The translations under genes were made by a program, and so were the position numbers. The notes under the pieces are model-generated. The model did not search any database, was not told the origin of the DNA, and worked only from the letters and a program-made list of their open reading frames with translations. Source: an uncultured Solirubrobacteraceae bacterium (GTDB lineage: Bacteria > Actinomycetota > Thermoleophilia > Solirubrobacterales > Solirubrobacteraceae). Taken from it: a stretch of 11,353 nt of DNA. Below, one piece after another: positions 1 to 6,749 of this stretch. Each line of letters starts with the position of its first letter. Within the stretch, counting starts at the first letter, position 1. Where the stretch lies: NCBI GenBank assembly GCA_955652215.1, contig CATPAX010000130.1, positions 1-11,353 of the forward strand. Direction: 5' to 3'.

Positions 1-1
1 A

Positions 2-1045
2 GGCTACACAGCAGATCCCGCGGGGCGAACGAACGGCCACCTACTGCAGATCGAGGACGTGGTTCGCGAGTACCCGGTCACAGCGGGTGCGATCCTCCGG
101 CGGAAGGTCAACACGATCAAGGCCGTCTCGGGAGTGAACCTGCACGTCGACGTCGGCGAGGCGCTCGGACTGGTCGGTGAGTCTGGATGCGGCAAGACCA
201 CCCTCGGCAAGCTGATCGTCGGGGTCGAGAAGCCGGACGCCGGCAGGATCGCGCTGTCGGGGAATGAGGTCTTTCGCCTGCGTGGCAAGGGACTCCGCCG
301 CGCCCGTCGCGACCTTCAGATGATGTTTCAGGACCCATATGCGTCGCTTGACCCGAGGATGCGGGTGCACGCGATCCTGCGGGAACCGCTCATCATTCAG
401 AAGGTCGGGACCCGCAGGGAGCAGGACAAGAAGATCCGCGACATGCTCGACGAGGTCGGGCTTCCCGAGAACGCGCTCGAGCGCTACCCGCACGAGTTCT
501 CCGGCGGCCAGCGTCAGCGGATCGCGCTCGCCAGGGTGCTGATGCTCGAGCCCGCGGTGATCGTCGCCGACGAGCCCGTCAGCGCACTCGACGTCTCGAT
601 TCGCTCACAGGTGCTGAACCTGATGAAGCGTCTGCAGGCCGAGCATCAGCGGGCCTCGGTCGTGATCTCTCACGACTTGGCGGTCGTGAAGTACCTCGCC
701 GATCGGATCGCGGTCATGTACCTCGGCAAGGTGGTCGAGCTCGGAACCGGCGATGACATCTACCGGCGACCGGCGCACCCGTACACGGACGCGCTGATCA
801 AGACGATCCCGGTCCCCGATCCGGTCGCCGAGCGCGCGAAGACGGAAGTTGGCATCCGTGGGGAGCTCCCAAGCCCGATCGACCCGCCGTCCGGATGCCG
901 CTTCCGCACACGGTGCCCGCGCGCGCAGTCATTGTGCGCTGAGCAGGAGCCGCTGCTGCGCGGCTTCAGTGCGACGCAGCAGGCGGCGTGCCACTTCCCG
1001 CTGCACGAGCCCGACGGCGCGTACGCCGAGCCAGTCACCACGTGA
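2..1045 (+). CDS. Oligopeptide/dipeptide-type ABC transporter ATP-binding protein (DppF/OppF family), 5' end outside window
   Basis: ATPase subunit of a peptide-family ABC importer, acting on the cytoplasmic face of the membrane. The frame is open from the left edge. The family's usual opening (LLQIEDVVREYPV) is encoded before the first in-frame GTG at 59, so the true start lies upstream and the gene is partial. Numbering from that GTG: Walker A GESGCGKTT 40-48, Q-loop Gln91 in FQDPYASLDP, ABC signature FSGGQ 147-151, Walker B VIVADE 167-172, H-loop His205. The C-terminal oligopeptide/dipeptide domain is present, with HPYTDAL and a four-cysteine tail (GCRFRTRCP, then two more Cys). Permease and binding-protein genes are presumably upstream. 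The substrate cannot be read from an ATPase. Because carnitine-degradation genes follow on the same strand, import of carnitine or another quaternary amine is possible, but this is inference; peptides are the family default. Confidence 0.93.
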   Translation, partial: GYTADPAGRTNGHLLQIEDVVREYPVTAGAILRRKVNTIKAVSGVNLHVDVGEALGLVGESGCGKTTLGKLIVGVEKPDAGRIALSGNEVFRLRGKGLRRARRDLQMMFQDPYASLDPRMRVHAILREPLIIQKVGTRREQDKKIRDMLDEVGLPENALERYPHEFSGGQRQRIALARVLMLEPAVIVADEPVSALDVSIRSQVLNLMKRLQAEHQRASVVISHDLAVVKYLADRIAVMYLGKVVELGTGDDIYRRPAHPYTDALIKTIPVPDPVAERAKTEVGIRGELPSPIDPPSGCRFRTRCPRAQSLCAEQEPLLRGFSATQQAACHFPLHEPDGAYAEPVTT

Positions 1046-1787
1046 GGAGTCTGGCGCCCGGACGCGCCCGGGCGCACCGGCGCTGATCGTCGCTCACCGC
1101 GGCGCCTGGAAGACCGCGCCGCAGAACTCGCTTGAGGCGTTCGCCCGGGCGATCGAGCTTGGGTGCGACATGGTCGAGCTGGACGTCCGCCGCACGCGCG
1201 ACGGCGGTCTGGTGGTGCTACATGACGCTCGTGTCAGAGGGGCGCCGGTTGGCTCGCTCGACCTCGGGGACCTCAGAGTGCGCGTCGGTGACGGCCAGCC
1301 GCCGCTGCTCGAGGAGGTGCTCGAGCTGATCGCCGGACGGATCCAGGCTGACGTCGAGCTCAAGGAGGCCGGCTATGAGGAGTAGGCGATCGCGCTCATC
1401 CGGCGGAGCCTTGCGCCTGGCAGCTACGTGGTGACCTCGTTTCTCGATGGAGTTCTTGAGAGCGCTCGTGCCTGTGCGCCGGGTGCGCGGCGGGGGCTGC
1501 TGCTTCGCGCCGGCTCCGTGTGGGTGCGGAGCGGCGGGGCCAAAGGGGAGGCCCTCGAAGGCCGCCTCCGACGCACCGGGGCCCGGTTTCTCGCGCCGCA
1601 TGTGAGCCTGATCCGCGCAGGCATCCTGACCTGGTCGGCCGAGCGGGAACTTCCGAGCTTCGTCTGGACGGTCAACGATCGACGCCGCTTGCGATCTCTG
1701 CTTGCTGATCCACGCGTCGAAGGCGTGATCACCGACCGGCCAGCTGAGGCACTCGCGATCCGCGACGATGCGGCCCGCGGGCAATGA
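1042..1787 (+). pseudogene. Glycerophosphodiester phosphodiesterase (GDPD/UgpQ family), broken: no start in frame and an internal TAG
   Basis: Would hydrolyse glycerophosphodiesters to glycerol-3-phosphate and an alcohol. One reading frame carries the whole family fold: AHRG from about 1092, then PQNSLEAF (usually PENT), VELDV with the metal-binding Glu and Asp, VVLHD with the second catalytic His, and DVELKE. An in-frame TAG at 1383-1385 follows. After it the same frame continues with VVTSF, FVWTVND and GVITDRP up to the TGA at 1785-1787. No ATG, GTG or TTG in this frame lies near the HRG motif. A GTG at 1042 that overlaps the upstream stop (GTGA) is in another frame and would join the HRG frame if one base were restored around 1067-1075. 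Two separate lesions suggest a real pseudogene; sequencing or assembly error is the alternative. The downstream piece alone (from about 1428) lacks the catalytic half. Confidence 0.8.
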
Positions 1788-1841
1788 ACGGCGTCCGCGA
1801 CATGCCCCTGCTCGCCGTCGCCCGGTAGGGTCGCGCTCGAC

Positions 1842-2735
1842 GTGAATACCGAGGCGTTCATCACCTGCGCCGTCACCGGGTCAGGCGAATCTTCGGGCAA
1901 CAACCTCCACCTCCCGATCGACCCCGGCCAGATCGCCGCCTCGGCGCTCCAGGCAGCACGCGCTGGGGCCGCCGTGGTTCACCTGCATGTCCGCGACCCG
2001 GCCACCGGGCAAGGGTCGCGGGACGTGGCGCTCTATCGCGAGGCTGTCCAGCAGATCCGCGCCGCTGACACGGACGTCGTGATCAACCTGACCGCCGGCA
2101 TGGGCGGAGACCTCGTCCTGGGGGGTGCGGAGGCTCCGCTTCCGCCGCTCGATGGCACCGACATGATCGGGGCTGCCGAGCGCCTGGTGCATGTCGAGGA
2201 GCTCCGCCCCGAGATCTGCACGCTCGACTGCGGAACCATGAACTTCGGGGCAGGCGGCGAGTACGTAATGACCAACACGCCCGGGATGCTCCGGGAGATG
2301 GCACACCGGATCCAGGAGCTCGGAGTGCACCCGGAGCTCGAGGTGTTCGACACCGGACACCTGGTAATGGTCAAGGATCTGATCGCCGGGGGACTGATCG
2401 ACGACCCTCCGCTGATCCAGCTGTGCATGGGGATCCCGTACGGAGCTCCAGACGATCCGCTGACGCTGCTCGCGATGGTTGGGCAGCTCCCACCCGGTGC
2501 GGTCTTCTCCGCCTTCTCGATCGGACGCATGCAGCTCCCGTATGTGGCGATGGCCGTGCTTGCAGGTGGCAACGTCCGGGTCGGACTCGAGGACAACCTG
2601 TATCTGAGCCGCGGTCAGCCGGCTACGAACGAGCAGCTCGTGCAACGCGCGGTGACGATCCTCGAAGCGATGAACGTCCGCCTCCTCGGCCCCGGCGAGG
2701 TGCGGGACCGGTTGCGCCTGCGCGCCCGTGACTAA
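1842..2735 (+). CDS. cdhC: Beta-keto acid cleavage enzyme (BKACE, DUF849), probable 3-dehydrocarnitine cleavage enzyme
   Basis: Zn-dependent TIM-barrel enzyme of the BKACE family, which condenses a beta-keto acid with acetyl-CoA and splits it to acetoacetate plus a new CoA ester. For 3-dehydrocarnitine the products are acetoacetate and betainyl-CoA. The 297 aa length is typical. Visible motifs: ITCAVTGSG at the N-terminus, HLHVRDP with metal-ligand His47 and His49, NLTAGMGGD, LDCGTMNFG, FDTGHL, and GGNVRVGLEDNL with Glu250, the likely third metal-site residue. The run of motifs matches my recollection of Pseudomonas CdhC well. The GTG start gives the family's usual N-terminus and has GGTAGGG at 1824-1830 as a spaced Shine-Dalgarno site. 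The gene overlaps the next one by 8 bases, and that neighbour is an L-carnitine dehydrogenase/thioesterase, which supports dehydrocarnitine as substrate. Another beta-keto acid cannot be excluded. Confidence 0.9.
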   Translation: MNTEAFITCAVTGSGESSGNNLHLPIDPGQIAASALQAARAGAAVVHLHVRDPATGQGSRDVALYREAVQQIRAADTDVVINLTAGMGGDLVLGGAEAPLPPLDGTDMIGAAERLVHVEELRPEICTLDCGTMNFGAGGEYVMTNTPGMLREMAHRIQELGVHPELEVFDTGHLVMVKDLIAGGLIDDPPLIQLCMGIPYGAPDDPLTLLAMVGQLPPGAVFSAFSIGRMQLPYVAMAVLAGGNVRVGLEDNLYLSRGQPATNEQLVQRAVTILEAMNVRLLGPGEVRDRLRLRARD

Positions 2736-4227
2736 GGGAGCTGCGGGCAGGCCGCGGACAGTCGGGCTGCTCGGCGGCGGCGTGATCGGCGGGGGCTGGG
2801 CGGCTCGGCTGCTGCTGGCCGGCGTGGACGTGCGCGTTTATGACCCGGCACCAGAGGCTGAGCGAAGCGTGCTCGCGGCGCTCGAGCTCGGGCGACGCGC
2901 CTGGGGCCGGCTGACGATGGCGCCGTTGCCCGAAGAGGGCAAGCTGACGATCGCACGATCAGTCGGCGACGCCGTGGCGGGCGTCGAGCTCGTGCAGGAA
3001 AGCGCCCCGGAGCGCGAGGAGCTAAAGCGCGAGCTGCTGGCGCAGGCAAGTCGCGAGGCGCCTGCCGACGCGATCATCGCGAGTTCGACCTCGGGGCTCC
3101 TGCCTTCCCGGCTATGCGTCGAGATCGACCGGCCCGAGCGGTTCCTGATCGCGCACCCGTTCAACCCCGTCTACCTTCTCCCGCTGGTCGAGCTGTGCGG
3201 AGCCCCGCAGACAAGCGCAGACACGATCGAGCGTGCCGCGGGCGCCTACCGCGCAATCGGGATGCGGCCACTTGTGGTGCGCCGGGAGATCGACGGATTC
3301 ATCGCCGACCGGCTGCTCGAGGCGCTGTGGCGGGAGGCGCTCTGGCTCGTAGCCGACGACGTCGCTACTGCCGCGGAGATCGACGACGCGATCACCTACG
3401 GGCCTGGGCTGCGGTGGGCGGCGATGGGGAGCTTCTTGACCTATCGCCTCGGAGGCGGGGAGGCAGGCATGCGCCACTTCCTGGAGCAGTTCGGGCCGAC
3501 CCTGAAGCTACCTTGGAGCCATCTGACGGACGTGCCGGCACTCAACGACGGTCTGCTCGAGAAGCTCGTGGCCCAGTCCGACGCTCAGGCCGGCGGTCGC
3601 TCCACGAGCGAGCTGATGGCGATCCGAGACGATTGCCTGGTGGCGATCCTCCAGGCCCTCAGAAGCCAGACGTTCGGAGCAGGAGCGGCGCTTGAGCGCT
3701 ACGAGCGTCAGCTGATTGGCGAGGCCGCGTCGACTGGGCAGGCCGGCGCGCCCACCGAGCCCGGGCTGCTGAGACTCCACGAGATAACGGTCCCAGGCGG
3801 GTGGATCGACTACAACGGCCATCTCACCGAGAGCCGCTACCTGGATGTGCTTGCCGAGGCCACCGACGCGATACTCCGTCTGATCGGAATCGACGGCGCC
3901 TATATCGCCCGCGGGCACTCCTACTACACGGTCGAGACCCACATCAGGCATCTCTCGGAAGCTTCGGCTGGCGAGCACCTATATGTAGAGACGCTTCTGG
4001 TTGGCCATGACGAGAAGCGCCTGCACCTCTTCCATGAGATGCGCCGCCAAGGCGATGAGACTTTGCTGGCGACAGGGGAGCACATGCTGCTTCACGTCGA
4101 CCGCGACGCCGGGCGCACGGCGCCGGCCGAGCCCGGGGTGATGGAGACGCTTGCGGCGATCGCCGAAGCGCAGCGAGAGCTTCCCCGGCCTCAGGCAGCC
4201 GGGCGCGTCGGCCCCCAGCACAGCTAG
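2728..4227 (+). CDS. lcdH: L-carnitine dehydrogenase fused to betainyl-CoA thioesterase
   Basis: Two-domain cytosolic enzyme. The N-terminal part is a 3-hydroxyacyl-CoA dehydrogenase-type NAD enzyme that would oxidise L-carnitine to 3-dehydrocarnitine. The C-terminal part is a hotdog thioesterase that would hydrolyse betainyl-CoA to glycine betaine. The sequence shows a Rossmann loop GLLGGGVIGGGWA at 13-25, VYDP at 38, SSTSGLLPS at 119-127, and catalytic-region His143 in AHPFNPVYLLPLVEL. A helical dehydrogenase C-domain follows to about 330 and a short linker to about 345. The thioesterase core begins with DYNGHLTESRYL at 361-372. Known fused carnitine dehydrogenases are about 495-500 aa, matching 499 here. 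The GTG start overlaps the BKACE stop by 8 bases and has no clear Shine-Dalgarno site of its own, so translational coupling is likely. The three steps from carnitine to betaine are thus carried by two adjacent genes. Confidence 0.9.
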   Translation: MTKGAAGRPRTVGLLGGGVIGGGWAARLLLAGVDVRVYDPAPEAERSVLAALELGRRAWGRLTMAPLPEEGKLTIARSVGDAVAGVELVQESAPEREELKRELLAQASREAPADAIIASSTSGLLPSRLCVEIDRPERFLIAHPFNPVYLLPLVELCGAPQTSADTIERAAGAYRAIGMRPLVVRREIDGFIADRLLEALWREALWLVADDVATAAEIDDAITYGPGLRWAAMGSFLTYRLGGGEAGMRHFLEQFGPTLKLPWSHLTDVPALNDGLLEKLVAQSDAQAGGRSTSELMAIRDDCLVAILQALRSQTFGAGAALERYERQLIGEAASTGQAGAPTEPGLLRLHEITVPGGWIDYNGHLTESRYLDVLAEATDAILRLIGIDGAYIARGHSYYTVETHIRHLSEASAGEHLYVETLLVGHDEKRLHLFHEMRRQGDETLLATGEHMLLHVDRDAGRTAPAEPGVMETLAAIAEAQRELPRPQAAGRVGPQHS

Positions 4228-4239
4228 CCTGGAGCCGAA

Positions 4240-4262
4240 ATCGGGCAGGTACTCGTCCCGAT
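4240..4262 (+). terminator. Weak stem-loop after lcdH, possible terminator
   Basis: ATCGGG at 4240-4245 pairs perfectly with CCCGAT at 4257-4262 across an 11-base loop, beginning 12 bases after the lcdH stop. There is no T-run behind it, so it is not a textbook intrinsic terminator. Its position at the end of the + strand catabolic genes is the main reason to list it. Confidence 0.25.
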
Positions 4263-4263
4263 G

Positions 4264-4299
4264 TCACAAATCTGGTCCCAAACACAATCTAAGTTGTGA
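4264..4299. promoter_or_regulatory. Inverted-repeat cluster, candidate operator
   Basis: TCACAA at 4264-4269 is exactly complementary to TTGTGA at 4294-4299. Between them CACAA at 4283-4287 forms a second, closer palindrome with TTGTG at 4294-4298 (6-base spacer). So three related half-sites lie in 36 bases of AT-richer DNA between lcdH and the glycosidase gene, overlapping a possible -35 element. This would suit a dimeric regulator acting on the glycosidase. No regulator gene is in the window and the family is not identifiable. Confidence 0.3.
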
Positions 4300-4323
4300 T
4301 GGACGTTGGCCGGCGCGTGTAAC
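4294..4323 (+). promoter_or_regulatory. Possible sigma-70-like promoter for the glycosidase gene
   Basis: TTGTGA (4294-4299) and TGTAAC (4318-4323) are separated by 18 bases, a permissible but long spacer, and both boxes match consensus only partly. They lie about 90 bases upstream of the glycosidase start in the only sizeable non-coding gap of the + strand. The call rests on position and weak similarity only. Confidence 0.22.
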
Positions 4324-4396
4324 GAGTTAAGGACTGTTTAGAGCGGCCGACACGTACACCAGGGGACGCACCGCTCGCCTATTCTCGCGAATGATC

Positions 4397-4402
4397 GAGG
4401 AG
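4397..4402 (+). promoter_or_regulatory. Ribosome binding site deciding the glycosidase start
   Basis: GAGGAG lies 9 bases before the ATG at 4412. The earlier in-frame ATG at 4391 has no purine-rich site before it and itself sits just upstream of this GAGGAG. The site therefore favours 4412 as the start. Confidence 0.6.
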
Positions 4403-4411
4403 CGCACCTCA

Positions 4412-6121
4412 ATGAACCCCGATGAGGCTCTCAGCACCAAGCAGGCCCGTCACAGGGGCCGGGCGAGGCATTTTCTGGCTCTCGCACTCGCCGTGATTCT
4501 CGGCGCGGCGGTCGCCCCGCTCGCGCTTCCCGACCGTGAAGGAGTCACCCGCGCGCTCGCACGCGAGCGCTCCGGTCTCCCCACCTGGGCGATCCGCGAG
4601 CTGGCCAGCGCCGACGTCGGCCCGGCGCGGGCGCTGGTCTCACTCGCCGACGCTCGCGGCGGCATCCCCCTTCCGCGCTCGTATCTGGGGGTCTCGACCG
4701 AATACTGGACGCTCCCTTACTACGTAGCGCACATGGACACACTCGAGCGGGTCCTGGCGCAGGTGCACGTGCCCGGCGACGGACCGCTGATCCTCCGGAT
4801 CGGCGGCGACTCCGCCGACCACTCGTTCTGGGCCCTGTCCCCGCGTCGAGCAGCGCCGTGGATGTTCAGGGTCACGCCGGACTGGCTGAATCAGATCAGG
4901 ACGATCGTGAACCGCGGTGGGGTTCGTCTGATCCTCGATCTGAACCTGGTAACCGACTCTAAGGGCGCCGCCGTCAGATGGGCCCGAGCGGCGCAGAACG
5001 GACTACCGCGGGGCGCGATCGCCGGTCTCGAGATCGGCAACGAGCCCGACCTCTATAACCGCTGGTACTGGCTCTCGATGCTTGCGGAGAGGCTCGGCAA
5101 CGGTCTGCTGCCGGCGCAGATCTCCGCTCTCACCTACACCCACGACTTCAAGGTCTACGCCCGGGCGCTCGCACGCGCGACGCCGGGCTTGCCACTGATC
5201 GGGCCGGCGCTCTCGAATCCTGTCCTGAACATCGGCTGGTTCAGAACCTTGATCGCGCACGAGCGCTCTCGGCTGCTGATGGTGAGCGCGCACCAGTATC
5301 CGTTTTCCAGGTGCGTGCCCAGGCGCTCCCGGGCCTATCCGTCGATCAACCGGATCCTCAGCGAGCGGGCCTCGGCGGGCATCCCCCGCCGGCTGGCACC
5401 GGTCATCCGCCTGGCACATCGTGCAGGCCTCCCGTTCCGTCTCACCGAGCTCAACTCGGTCACCTGCGGCGGCGTGCCAGGGATCAGCAACACGTTCGCG
5501 ACCGCGCTCTGGGCCCCGGACGCCCTGTTCGAGCTGCTCCACGCCGGGGTCGACGGCGTCAACGTCCATGTCCGCGAGCACCCAATAAATGGTGCGTATG
5601 CATTTGATGCGCACGGGCTCGTCGCTCGTCCGCTGCTGTACGGGATGATCCTATTCGCGCAGACCCTCGGCCAGGACGCGCATCTGCTCGCGGTTCACCT
5701 CCAGAGCGAATCGGCACTCGGATTGAAGGTCTGGGCGGTAAGGGTGCAAGGAGGGATGCTCCACATCCTCCTGATCGAAAAGGGGCACCGTGCCGTCCGG
5801 GTGCTCCTCGCGCTGCCCGCGCGCTCCCCGGCGAGCGTCGAGCGCCTGCTGGCGCCCTCCGTGGCGGCCCGTGGCAACGTGGTCCTGGCCGGCCAGTGGC
5901 TTGGACGCCAGGGGCGATGGCTCGGGACGCGGTCTGTGGAGACAATCACGCGAGGGCGCCGCGGCTATGTGGTCACGGTGCCCAGTGGCAGCGCGGCGCT
6001 GGTCCGGGTCCGGCTCGGGGCTCCCCAGCGTCGCCGCTCGACCTCGGCGCGGCACGCAGGAGCAGGCCGGCCGAAGACGGTCCGCGCCGGTCGCCACATC
6101 TCCCGGGGCGCCCACCGCTGA
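4412..6121 (+). CDS. Secreted or membrane-anchored GH79-like glycoside hydrolase
   Basis: Probable retaining glycosidase of the heparanase/beta-glucuronidase-like (GH79) clan A type, acting outside the membrane. The N-terminus has a basic stretch (RHRGRAR) then a hydrophobic segment (FLALALAVILGAAVAPLAL), fitting a signal peptide or anchor. The TIM-barrel region shows YLGVSTEYW, LRIGGDSAD, LEIGNEPDLY with the acid/base Glu211 after Asn-210, and LTELNSVTCGG with the likely nucleophile Glu346. A C-terminal beta domain follows (HILLIEK to VPSGSAALVRVRL), as in GH79C-type proteins, and the protein ends in an Arg-rich tail. The start at 4412 is chosen for its GAGGAG site; starting at 4391 would add 7 residues. 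It has its own upstream gap and is not part of the carnitine unit. Similar proteins are, as I recall, common in Thermoleophilia. The substrate is unknown; a uronic-acid-containing polysaccharide is a family-based guess. Confidence 0.8.
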   Translation: MNPDEALSTKQARHRGRARHFLALALAVILGAAVAPLALPDREGVTRALARERSGLPTWAIRELASADVGPARALVSLADARGGIPLPRSYLGVSTEYWTLPYYVAHMDTLERVLAQVHVPGDGPLILRIGGDSADHSFWALSPRRAAPWMFRVTPDWLNQIRTIVNRGGVRLILDLNLVTDSKGAAVRWARAAQNGLPRGAIAGLEIGNEPDLYNRWYWLSMLAERLGNGLLPAQISALTYTHDFKVYARALARATPGLPLIGPALSNPVLNIGWFRTLIAHERSRLLMVSAHQYPFSRCVPRRSRAYPSINRILSERASAGIPRRLAPVIRLAHRAGLPFRLTELNSVTCGGVPGISNTFATALWAPDALFELLHAGVDGVNVHVREHPINGAYAFDAHGLVARPLLYGMILFAQTLGQDAHLLAVHLQSESALGLKVWAVRVQGGMLHILLIEKGHRAVRVLLALPARSPASVERLLAPSVAARGNVVLAGQWLGRQGRWLGTRSVETITRGRRGYVVTVPSGSAALVRVRLGAPQRRRSTSARHAGAGRPKTVRAGRHISRGAHR

Positions 6122-6125
6122 TCAG

Positions 6126-6749
6126 CTAAATCGCGGTCGACGCCTCGAGCATCTGCTCGAGTTGGCGCTCCAGACCCGCGCTTCCCACCTGGCGCACCTG
6201 GAGCGGCAGGCCGATGCGGTCTGCTGCGCGCTCCGCGGCGGTCTGCGTTGCCGGCGTCGGGCGCTGAGCTAGCCACAGCACCCGTGTGTAGTTACGGAAG
6301 TAGTCCTCACGCAGCTCGGGATGACGATCCAGACCGAGCTCGCGGACCACCGTGTGCTCGAACGTACGCGCGAGGAAGTCGGTGAGGAAGTACGTCCCCG
6401 GCTCAGCTTCGAGAGCGGCGGCGACCTCCTCGGAGGCGAAGACGTCGTAGCAGTGCTGTCCCTCGAGCCGCCGGACACCGCTGCGGTCAAGCACCTCGTC
6501 GATCGCCCCGTAGCTTCCGCAATCGCCGTAGGCGACAGCGATGTGCCGATACCGGCTGCGCAACTTGCCGAGCATCCGCTCAACCGCCGGGGCGATCTGC
6601 TCGGGACGGTTGTGGAGCAGCGCCGGAATCGGATGCACATCGATTTCCCAGCCTCGGCGCCGGGCGATCGAACTGACCTCGGCCGCGAGCGCGCCACACG
6701 CGATCACGGCGGCGCGGATCCGGTGAACGCCAGCCGGTCGAGCGCTCAT
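6126..6749 (-). CDS. DUF1638 family protein of the corrinoid methyltransfer operon
   Basis: A 207 aa protein of the DUF1638 family, recognised from IACGALAAEV near the N-terminus, ALLHNRPEQI at 43-52, AYGDCGSYGAIDEVL at 73-87 and GQHCYDVFA at 97-105. Biochemical function is unknown. Members are, to my knowledge, frequently found beside MttB-type methyltransferase and corrinoid protein genes, as here. Cys18, His46, Cys77 and Cys100 lie in the most motif-like segments and could form a metal or cofactor site, which is inference. No signal peptide or membrane segment is visible, so it is probably cytosolic. It is the last gene of the - strand operon. Its ATG overlaps the TGA of the RACo gene (ATGA, 4 bases), implying coupled translation. 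Its stop lies 4 bases from the convergent glycosidase stop. Confidence 0.85.
   Translation of the reverse strand: MSARPAGVHRIRAAVIACGALAAEVSSIARRRGWEIDVHPIPALLHNRPEQIAPAVERMLGKLRSRYRHIAVAYGDCGSYGAIDEVLDRSGVRRLEGQHCYDVFASEEVAAALEAEPGTYFLTDFLARTFEHTVVRELGLDRHPELREDYFRNYTRVLWLAQRPTPATQTAAERAADRIGLPLQVRQVGSAGLERQLEQMLEASTAI

Noticed and set aside
1383..1385. TAG in the GDPD frame as a pyrrolysine or readthrough codon
   Set aside because: Although corrinoid genes are nearby, GDPD enzymes have no known need for pyrrolysine, the residue position is not catalytic, and the gene also lacks a start; decay or error is simpler.
1788..1841. Possible small gene or promoter in the gap before the BKACE gene
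   Set aside because: Only a ribosome-binding-like GGTAGGG is visible; no convincing promoter boxes or coding signal in 54 bases.
1881..2645. Long - strand open frame opposite the BKACE gene
   Set aside because: The + strand frame has full BKACE motifs; the antisense product is low-complexity and His/Arg/Asp-rich with no family signature.
4391..4411. Earlier ATG of the glycosidase gene
   Set aside because: No ribosome binding site precedes it, while GAGGAG at 4397-4402 is well placed for the ATG at 4412.
6118..6125. CTGATCAG palindrome as a bidirectional terminator
   Set aside because: The stem is only 4 bp with no loop or T-run, so it cannot act as a hairpin terminator.
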